A stretch of 9,704 nucleotides of DNA, from assembly GCA_934281515.1 (NCBI GenBank), contig CAKQXG010000073.1:1-9704 (forward strand), read 5' to 3'. The DNA is from an uncultured Clostridia bacterium. Lineage in GTDB: Bacteria; Bacillota; Clostridia; Christensenellales; CAG-314. Position numbers and translations under genes: made by a program. Below are positions 4,693-9,704 of this stretch, piece after piece (position 1 is the stretch's first letter; each line of letters starts with the position of its first letter). A model generated the notes under the pieces. That model was not told where the DNA came from and searched no databases. It saw only the letters and a list, made by a program, of their open reading frames with translations.

Positions 4693-6741
4693 ATGGCACT
4701 ATTGCAAAAAGACATCAGAAACATCGCTCTTATCGGCCACAGCGGAGAAGGCAAAACGTCTCTCGCCGAGGCTTTGTTGTACAATACGGGTGCAATCGAC
4801 AGATTGGGTCGCACCGATGACGGCAACTCCACAATGGACTTCGACACCGAAGAAATAAACAGAAAGATTTCTATCAGCCTGTCCGTGGCAAACTGCACGT
4901 ACGCAGGCAAGAAGATTAACATAATCGACGTCCCCGGCTATTTCGACTTCGAGTGCGAAATGCTGGAAGCACTGACCGTTGCCGACAGCGCAGTCATCGT
5001 TACAGGCGCAACGGGCAGCATGACCGTCGGCACCGAAAAGGCACTTGAATACTGCGGCGAACACAAGATTCCGTGCATGATTTTCATCAACGGTATCGAC
5101 AAGGAAAACGCAAGCTTTGCCAACACCGTTGACGCCATCAAGGCGAAATTCCCCAAGGTGCACAGCGTAATCGCACCCAAGATGGAAGGTGGCAAAATGG
5201 TGGGTTACGCCAATGCCGTTACAGGCAGCTACGTAGACTTTGCCAAGAAGGATTTGTCCGCCGACATCCCCGGCGACCTTGCAGGCGAGTACGAAACCGT
5301 GCGCGGTGCGGTTGTTGAAATGGCAGCCGAAGGCGACGACGAACTGATGATGAAGTTCTTCGAAGGCGAAGAACTGACTGCGGAAGAAGTAAGCTCGGGT
5401 TTTGGCACCGCATTGCTTAACGGAGCGGCTATCCCCGCTATTGCAGGTAGCGCAACTGCTAACAAAGGCATTGCAGGCTTGCTTGAAATGATTACAAGCA
5501 CGTTGCCCGGACCGGACAAACGTCCGACAATCGACGCCGACGGCAAGGCTATCCCTGCCGACCCCAACGGACAAGTGATTTTGCGCGTGTTCAAGACCAT
5601 TGCTGACCCGTTCGTGGGCAGACTGTCCATATTTAAGGTGGTCAGCGGTACGCTTAAGAGCGGCATGAGCATCAAAAACGAAAACAGCGACACGGTAGAA
5701 AAGATCAGCACCGTGTACTTTATGAAAGGTAAAAAGCAAGAAACAACCGACTGCGCTGTTGCAGGCGACATTGCCGCATTGGCAAAACTGTCGGCAACCA
5801 GCACCGGCGACGTGTTGTGCGAAAGCGGCGACGTTCGTCTGCCTGCCGTGGAATTGCCCCGTCCCGTGTACAGCCGTGCCGTGTATGCCGCCAAGAAGGG
5901 CGACGAAGACAAGGTGTTTGGCGGACTTAGCAAGTTGAAGGACGAGGACATTGCCTTTACCGTAACCAAGGACGCCGAAACGGGCGAAATGATTCTGTCC
6001 GGTCTTGGCGAAACGCAACTTGACGTTATTTGCAAAAAGCTTAAGAGCAAGTTTAACTGCGAAGCACTGCTTACAGATCCGCGCATTGCCTACCGCGAAA
6101 CCATCCGCAAGATGGCGGAAGCCGAAGGTAAGCACAAGAAGCAATCGGGCGGCGCAGGACAGTACGGTCACTGTAAAGTACGCTTTGAGCCGGGTGCGGC
6201 AGACGGCGTGTTCGAGTTTGTAGACGCGGTTGTCGGCGGCACAGTGCCCCGTCAATTTATCCCGTCGGTAGAAAAGGGACTTCGTCAAGCCATTCAAAAG
6301 GGCGTGTTGGCAGGATACCCGATGGTCAACCTCAAGGCAACGTTGTTTGACGGATCCAGCCACCCTGTTGACAGTAAGGATATCGCATTCCAGATGGCGG
6401 CAATTCTGGCGTACAAAGACGGTTGCGTAAAGGCAGGTCCGGTATTGCTTGAGCCGATTTACGAATTGCGCATTGTTGTACCCGATAACTACCTTGGCGA
6501 CATCATGGGCGACATGAACAAACGCCGCGGACGTATCATGGGTACCGAAATGCTGAACGGCAAACAGGTTGTTACTGCCGAAGCGCCTTTGGGCGAAATA
6601 TTGAAATACGCCACCGATCTGCGCAGTATGACGCAGGGTCGCGGCAAGTTTGAAATGAACTTCGTCCGCTACGAAGAAGTACCTGCTGCCAACGTCGCAA
6701 AGATAGTCGAAGAGGCTAAGAAGTTGCAAGCCGAAGAATAA
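4693..6741 (+). CDS. EF-G-like translational GTPase (EF-G-2 type)
   Basis: The product is 682 residues, typical for EF-G. ATG 4693 is chosen over TTG 4654 because GGGAG at 4680-4684 precedes it. Domains in order: GTPase (1-280), domain II (about 292-380), domain III (387-470), domain IV (475-585, including the HPVDSKDIAFQ segment near 556) and domain V (585-682). The sequence resembles Thermus EF-G-2 rather than canonical FusA. The P-loop is GHSGEGKT (15-22) instead of AHxDAGKT. Switch I reads RKISI (57-61) instead of RGITI. The DxPGH motif is DVPGY (79-83), so the catalytic His is Tyr83, as I recall for EF-G-2. The G4 motif NKxD is NGID (133-136), without the Lys that normally packs on the guanine. 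EF-G-2 proteins bind GTP and ribosomes, but their role is unsettled; this copy may hydrolyse GTP slowly. It appears to be a single-gene transcript. A structured element follows the stop codon. Confidence 0.9.
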   Translation: MALLQKDIRNIALIGHSGEGKTSLAEALLYNTGAIDRLGRTDDGNSTMDFDTEEINRKISISLSVANCTYAGKKINIIDVPGYFDFECEMLEALTVADSAVIVTGATGSMTVGTEKALEYCGEHKIPCMIFINGIDKENASFANTVDAIKAKFPKVHSVIAPKMEGGKMVGYANAVTGSYVDFAKKDLSADIPGDLAGEYETVRGAVVEMAAEGDDELMMKFFEGEELTAEEVSSGFGTALLNGAAIPAIAGSATANKGIAGLLEMITSTLPGPDKRPTIDADGKAIPADPNGQVILRVFKTIADPFVGRLSIFKVVSGTLKSGMSIKNENSDTVEKISTVYFMKGKKQETTDCAVAGDIAALAKLSATSTGDVLCESGDVRLPAVELPRPVYSRAVYAAKKGDEDKVFGGLSKLKDEDIAFTVTKDAETGEMILSGLGETQLDVICKKLKSKFNCEALLTDPRIAYRETIRKMAEAEGKHKKQSGGAGQYGHCKVRFEPGAADGVFEFVDAVVGGTVPRQFIPSVEKGLRQAIQKGVLAGYPMVNLKATLFDGSSHPVDSKDIAFQMAAILAYKDGCVKAGPVLLEPIYELRIVVPDNYLGDIMGDMNKRRGRIMGTEMLNGKQVVTAEAPLGEILKYATDLRSMTQGRGKFEMNFVRYEEVPAANVAKIVEEAKKLQAEE

Positions 6742-6742
6742 T

Positions 6743-6871
6743 CAACGAGGGCGTATACGGGCACATCCAGGCACTACGTGCTTGTTCAGCCTCAGTCACG
6801 TACGCCCATGTACGCTCCTTCGGTTTCGCTTCGCCAGTTGTGCCCATCTGCACCCGTCTACGCCCTCGTTG
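6743..6871 (+). repeat. Structured intergenic element B, about 129 bp
   Basis: CAACGAGGGCGTA (6743-6755) pairs with TACGCCCTCGTTG (6859-6871), and pairing continues inward (ACGGG with CCCGT). An inner hairpin is CGTAC-GCCCAT-GTACG (6799-6814), and ACGTG (6776-6780) can pair with CACGT (6797-6801). It starts one base after the stop codon of the EF-G-like gene. It is homologous to the element at 3719-3841, with arms of different sequence but preserved complementarity. Confidence 0.8.
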
Positions 6872-6908
6872 GGTAGGTTGTGGAATAGTGGCAAACACCG
6901 ATACAACA

Positions 6909-6936
6909 GCATCCGGGTACTACGTGCTCGTTGCGC
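6909..6936 (+). repeat. Degenerate fragment of the structured element
   Basis: GCATCC-GGGTACTACGTGCT-CGTT matches the left core of element B (CATCC-AGGCACTACGTGCT-TGTT). No right half follows; an ACTAC/GTAGT inverted repeat (6919-6923 with 6950-6954) takes its place. Confidence 0.5.
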
Positions 6937-6999
6937 TTTGCGTATGCAAGTAGTGTAAGAGCGAGTTTGCTATCGTACAATACAAATTATTTTCAACAA

Positions 7000-7039
7000 A
7001 AAGCACCGTTTTCGATGTCGAAAGCGGTGCTTTGTTTTT
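7000..7039. terminator. Bidirectional intrinsic terminator between convergent genes
   Basis: AAAGCACCGTTTTCGA (7000-7015) pairs with TCGAAAGCGGTGCTTT (7018-7033) with one G-T pair. T-rich tracts flank it on both strands. It lies between the plus-strand EF-G-like gene and the minus-strand gene ending at 7113, so it can close both transcripts. Confidence 0.88.
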
Positions 7040-7112
7040 GGTGTTGTGTAGAAAAATTCCTGATACGTATGCAAAATTTCGTGACTAAACCGATGGTTGT
7101 AGTGTAAGTGGC

Positions 7113-7865
7113 TTATAAAATCGGTGCAAGAATTTTGTAAAGTTTCTCCAATAGGTACGCACAGGAAGGGTAGCGGCCGACGGTGTTTTTGTAGGCTATC
7201 CAACTGACGGTAATCAACCGCGGATTTTTTGTGTACAGGGCGTTGGTCAGGTAGGCACGCACGGTTTGCGCTTCTGTCAGGTCTTGTGGCGACAGTTTTT
7301 CTCCGCGTAGAGTGGTGCCGATGTCCTCCATGGTTTGGGTGGCTACAACAATGGTACCGCTTTCTACGTAAATACGTTCTGCGTTGAAAAAGCGTTCGGC
7401 GCTGCCTGTCTTTTCGGGACTTAAGCTGTCGGGATCGATGGAACTCAATATGCCCGTCACGGCATTTTTGAAGGGGCGCAACACCTCGTCGGCAAACTTG
7501 GCGTAGCTCGGGTTGTTGTATTCGTCGGTGTAGTAGTCGCGCAAGAAGTCCAAAAAGTTGCGCCGTCCGCTGTCCACTTCGGTAAGCAGGCACACCACAA
7601 AAGCAAACAGGCGGTTGCGGTCTTGCGGCAGTTTCAGTTGCGACACGACAACGCCGTCGCTCCTTGTCCAAGTGACGCGTGCGCGGTTGTACTCCGTGGC
7701 GTAGGACGTCAGGCGTAGAGTTTCGGACAGGCACTTGCACAGTATCTCGCTGCTTGCCACTGCACGCAAAACGGCGGCAATGTTTTGGTTGACCAAAATC
7801 AACTGCCCTTCTATCAGCCTGTTTATGCTGTCGGTAAACACCGCCAGATCGTTGTTGTTGCTCAT
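7113..7865 (-). CDS. Unrecognised protein, 250 residues
   Basis: I do not recognise this protein. The start is placed at the ATG whose complement is 7863-7865 because GGGAGGGG (7869-7876) lies directly upstream on the minus strand; a further in-frame ATG at 7880 would overlap that site. The product is rich in predicted alpha helix, has no signal peptide or membrane segment, and looks cytoplasmic. Notable stretches are a helical N-terminus (LAVFTDSINRLIEGQLILVN), an aromatic and charged middle (FLDFLRDYYTDEYNNPSYAKF) and a hydrophobic C-terminal helix. Four cysteines show no metal-binding spacing. It is divergent from the nucleotidase gene on the other side and appears to be a single-gene unit, with its own extended -10 promoter and a shared terminator. 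Codon use matches the neighbouring genes, which supports a real gene rather than a shadow frame. Confidence 0.75.
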   Translation of the reverse strand: MSNNNDLAVFTDSINRLIEGQLILVNQNIAAVLRAVASSEILCKCLSETLRLTSYATEYNRARVTWTRSDGVVVSQLKLPQDRNRLFAFVVCLLTEVDSGRRNFLDFLRDYYTDEYNNPSYAKFADEVLRPFKNAVTGILSSIDPDSLSPEKTGSAERFFNAERIYVESGTIVVATQTMEDIGTTLRGEKLSPQDLTEAQTVRAYLTNALYTKNPRLITVSWIAYKNTVGRYPSCAYLLEKLYKILAPIL

Positions 7866-7905
7866 TGACCCCTCCCACATGCGGCAAAAGTCGTTATTTG
7901 GTATT

Positions 7906-7914
7906 ATTATAGCA
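7906..7914 (-). promoter_or_regulatory. Extended -10 promoter of the minus-strand gene
   Basis: On the minus strand the sequence reads TGCTATAAT, an extended -10 (TGn-TATAAT), 40 bases before the chosen start. No clear -35 box is present, which is usual for extended -10 promoters. Confidence 0.65.
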
Positions 7915-7994
7915 TAAAAAACTGCGTTTTGAAAGTCCTTTTTGCTCTTTGTTGGCGGATTTTTGCGCTTTTACTGTACTTTTGGCATTTTGTG

Positions 7995-8003
7995 TGGTAA
8001 AAT
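7995..8003 (+). promoter_or_regulatory. Probable promoter of the nucleotidase / ABC-like operon
   Basis: TGG-TAAAAT forms an extended -10 type box, about 74 bases before the ATG at 8077. The -35 region at correct spacing (TGTACT) is weak. The region between 7914 and 7995 separates it from the divergent promoter. Confidence 0.5.
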
Positions 8004-8076
8004 GTTGTAGAAATCGGCACTTTGCGTGCAGCCGAGCATTGCAAACTGCAACAAAAAATCGACGTAGGAGTACAAC

Positions 8077-8652
8077 ATGTACAAGTTTTTCGCTTATCTC
8101 AACAGAATGAAGTACATCAATCGTTGGAGCCTGATGCGTAGCACGGTCAACGAAAACATCATGGAACACAGTCAACAAGTGGCGGTGATTGCGCACGCGC
8201 TTGCCAACATTTCCAACATTTACTTCGGCGGTAATCTTGACGCTAACAGTATCGCCGTCAAGGCGTTGTTCCACGAGACGAGCGAAGTGCTGACCGGTGA
8301 CTTGCCTACGCCTATCAAGTACTTCAACCCCGAAATCCGTGACGCGTACAAGGCGTTGGAACGCTACTCCAACGACAAACTGCTCGAACTGTTGCCCGAC
8401 GAGTTGTCGGCGGTTTACGACCCTATTGTCAATGACAACGAGAGTGTGGAACATCGTTTTGTCAAGTATGCCGACAAAATTGCCGCCTACATTAAGTGCG
8501 TTGACGAAGTAAACATGGGCAACGCGGAGTTTCGTCACGCCAAACAGACAATCTATGACGAAATTGTCGGTTACCACAGTCCCGAAGTGGACTACTTTAT
8601 GAAGGAATTTGTCGAGGCTTTCCAACTGACCCTGGACGAGTTGCAGGCATGA
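8077..8652 (+). CDS. YfbR-type HD-domain 5'-nucleotidase
   Basis: The product is 191 residues, close to E. coli YfbR (about 199). ATG 8077 follows AGGAG at 8066-8070. YfbR removes the phosphate from deoxyribonucleoside 5'-monophosphates, a cytosolic metal-dependent step in dNTP balance. Motifs in order: RW at 16-17 (substrate specificity in YfbR), EHS at 30-32 with H31 as a metal ligand, the segment FHETSEVLTGDLPTPIKYFN (65-84), and YADK with D133 as the likely distal metal ligand, followed by AYIKCVDE. One signature change stands out: the HD dyad reads H66-E67, Glu in place of the metal-binding Asp. Glu can still bind a metal, so activity is plausible but not assured. The stop codon overlaps the start of the next gene (ATGA at 8649-8652), so the two are translationally coupled. 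Confidence 0.88.
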   Translation: MYKFFAYLNRMKYINRWSLMRSTVNENIMEHSQQVAVIAHALANISNIYFGGNLDANSIAVKALFHETSEVLTGDLPTPIKYFNPEIRDAYKALERYSNDKLLELLPDELSAVYDPIVNDNESVEHRFVKYADKIAAYIKCVDEVNMGNAEFRHAKQTIYDEIVGYHSPEVDYFMKEFVEAFQLTLDELQA

Positions 8653-9341
8653 CGGCGGTTTGTTTCGACAACGTGACTTTTCGTCACCAATATGACGACT
8701 TCGACGTGCTGTGCGGCGCAACTTTTGCCCTTGACGAGCAGACGTGTACCGTGCTTATCGACAGCCAATGCGGCAAAACCACATTGTGCCGACTGCTTAT
8801 GGGTGAATTGAAAGCGCAAAACGGACAAATTTTGCTTGACGGTGCACCCGTAGACAACGTTAAGCCGGGCAATGTCGGCATGCTGTACCTGTCTTGCAGG
8901 GGGTTGTTTTTCGACGGCAAGTCGGTGGCGCAAAACATTGCTTATCCGCTTGTCGTGCGCAAGATCGAACGCAAAACGCGTGACAAGATCGTTGCAAGTG
9001 TGGTGGAACGACTAGCAATTGCCGATCTGCTTGCAAAGCGTGTTCGCGACCTGACCGACGACCAACGGCGACTTGTCGTACTTGCTCGCGGACTGACCGT
9101 GCCGCGCCGAATTGTGTTGTTTGACGATTTCTTTGTCGCGGAACGTCATGCCGAAACGCCTTTTGACAGCTACGACATGCAGACGGTATTTGCCTTGTTT
9201 GTCGACTCTACAAAGGTAGTGGTGACGTCGAACCCGAATCTTGCCATAGGCAAAACGGCGGTTATCGACGGCGGTAAATGCGTTCTTTGCGGCACGCCCG
9301 AACAAGCCGTGGCACTAGTCGCCGACTTGGAGTGGAAGTGA
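8649..9341 (+). CDS. Degenerate ABC-type ATPase-like protein
   Basis: The product is 230 residues, the size of a single ABC ATPase subunit, and its start overlaps the previous stop. The ABC layout is recognisable: FDNVTFRH and VLCGATFAL at the start, Walker A, an LLDG turn, a Q-loop region, a signature region, Walker B and a C-terminal GTPEQAV. Most catalytic marks are altered. Walker A reads IDSQCGKTT (37-45): the first Gly is Ile37 and the middle Gly is Gln40, though GK-T-T remains. The Q-loop Gln aligns with Leu81. The signature LSGGQ is LTDDQ (135-139). Walker B ends D159-D160, with Asp where the catalytic Glu is expected. The D-loop is absent, and the switch His is Ser194 (VTSNP). No permease gene is adjacent. 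ATP hydrolysis looks doubtful. It may be a regulatory partner, a decayed transporter subunit or a repurposed nucleotide sensor. Codon use and coupling argue that it is expressed. Confidence 0.75.
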   Translation: MTAVCFDNVTFRHQYDDFDVLCGATFALDEQTCTVLIDSQCGKTTLCRLLMGELKAQNGQILLDGAPVDNVKPGNVGMLYLSCRGLFFDGKSVAQNIAYPLVVRKIERKTRDKIVASVVERLAIADLLAKRVRDLTDDQRRLVVLARGLTVPRRIVLFDDFFVAERHAETPFDSYDMQTVFALFVDSTKVVVTSNPNLAIGKTAVIDGGKCVLCGTPEQAVALVADLEWK

Positions 9342-9639
9342 TTTTGTTTTTTCAAAAAGATGTTTTAGCCTTTTATATTAGTTATTCGGTTGAGTGACTA
9401 CGTAAGCGTGATTGAGCAACGATTTGAGAGTTGCAACAAGATTTGCCTTTGCTTATTTGCACTGTAAATCGTCGTCATCGTCTACAATCGAGTGGGCTTC
9501 AGGCTGCGTATGTTGTAATTGTTTGTCGTAAAAGTGCACATTGGCAAAATTTCAATACAAATTTTTTATTTTTACAAAGAGTATTGATTTTACTTTAAAT
9601 CAGGCATTAAGCGTTTTTGCAGTAACAGATCGATATTTT
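9342..9639. other. Gene-free region after the operon
   Basis: No open reading frame with a ribosome binding site is seen on either strand. Small inverted repeats are present: GCAAC (9416-9420) with GTTGC (9430-9434), and GATTT/AAATC near 9585-9600. The region is A/T-rich towards its 3' end. It leads directly into the terminator at 9640, so it may hold an untranslated tail or a small RNA. Confidence 0.4.
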
Positions 9640-9672
9640 CCCCCGTCACGTAAGTGGCGGGGGTTTTGTTTT
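9640..9672 (+). terminator. Strong intrinsic terminator without a nearby upstream gene
   Basis: CCCCCGTCAC (9640-9649) pairs with GTGGCGGGGG (9654-9663), with one G-T pair and a GTAA tetraloop, followed by TTTTGTTTT. It is oriented for plus-strand transcription, 298 bases after the end of the ABC-like gene. Confidence 0.88.
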
Positions 9673-9704
9673 ATATAATCGCTTATTGTCATGCAGTCCG
9701 AAGT

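Noticed and set aside
4699..6729. 676-residue open frame antisense to the EF-G-like gene
   Set aside because: It mirrors the EF-G-like frame almost end to end and its length follows from codon bias. The product has low-complexity Cys/His/Val-rich character and no domain.
6743..6877. Integron attC site after the EF-G-like gene
   Set aside because: The position after a stop codon, the size and GTTGGGT at the right end fit GTTRRRY. But the left box (AATCAAC) does not fit RYYYAAC, element A lacks both boxes, and here the inner part is conserved while the ends vary, the opposite of attC.
6970..7887. 305-residue minus-strand frame overlapping the unrecognised gene
   Set aside because: It runs through the bidirectional terminator and its product is Arg/His/Gln-rich. 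The frame at 7113-7865 has the ribosome binding site and balanced composition.
7894..8721. 275-residue minus-strand frame antisense to the nucleotidase gene
   Set aside because: It is a shadow of the YfbR-type gene and covers both divergent promoters.
9395..9420. GACTACGTAAGCGTG as a further copy of the structured element core
   Set aside because: Only ACTACGT matches; the flanking conserved blocks are absent.

Overview
The window looks like a chromosomal stretch of an uncultured Gram-positive bacterium, probably a gut Clostridia-type member of the Bacillota. This is inference, from four signs: purine-rich Shine-Dalgarno sites, consensus sigma-A promoters (one is exactly TTGACA-N17-TATAAT), an EF-G-2 type translation factor, and unusually repeat-rich intergenic DNA of a kind common in gut Bacillota. 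There is no rRNA, tRNA, CRISPR array, transposase or phage gene.

Layout. (1) 1-1890, the 3' part of a large secreted, repeat-built surface protein with GLUG-type repeats, closed by a strong terminator. (2) 1891-2253, a gene-free region with an AT-rich palindrome, then three 16-bp operator-like palindromes spaced exactly 34 bp apart in front of a consensus promoter. (3) 2254-2730, a fused XRE helix-turn-helix / minimal nucleotidyltransferase protein with no HEPN partner. (4) 3046-3720, a glutamate-racemase-like protein that lacks both catalytic cysteines. (5) 3721-4692, nearly 1 kb without a gene, filled with structured repeats. (6) 4693-6741, an EF-G-like GTPase. (7) 7113-7865 on the minus strand, an unrecognised protein. 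(8) 8077-9341, a translationally coupled pair: a YfbR-type HD 5'-nucleotidase followed by a badly degenerate ABC ATPase. (9) 9342-9704, no gene, but an isolated strong terminator near the end.

The most unusual material is the structured repeat family. Two elements of about 125 bp start at or just after the stop codons of the racemase-like gene (3719-3841) and the EF-G-like gene (6743-6871). Their inner sequence is alike. Their arms differ in sequence but remain complementary, with paired compensatory changes, so a folded RNA or single-stranded DNA form appears to be under selection. Two damaged copies lie nearby (about 3861-3936 and 6909-6936). Six short hairpins with an invariant GTCAG loop, scattered over 2757-4513, seem to be modules of the same family.

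Three proteins share a theme: the racemase-like, ABC-like and EF-G-like products keep a recognisable fold but have lost or changed hallmark catalytic or nucleotide-binding residues. No pathway linking the genes is evident. The only clear operon is the YfbR / ABC-like pair.
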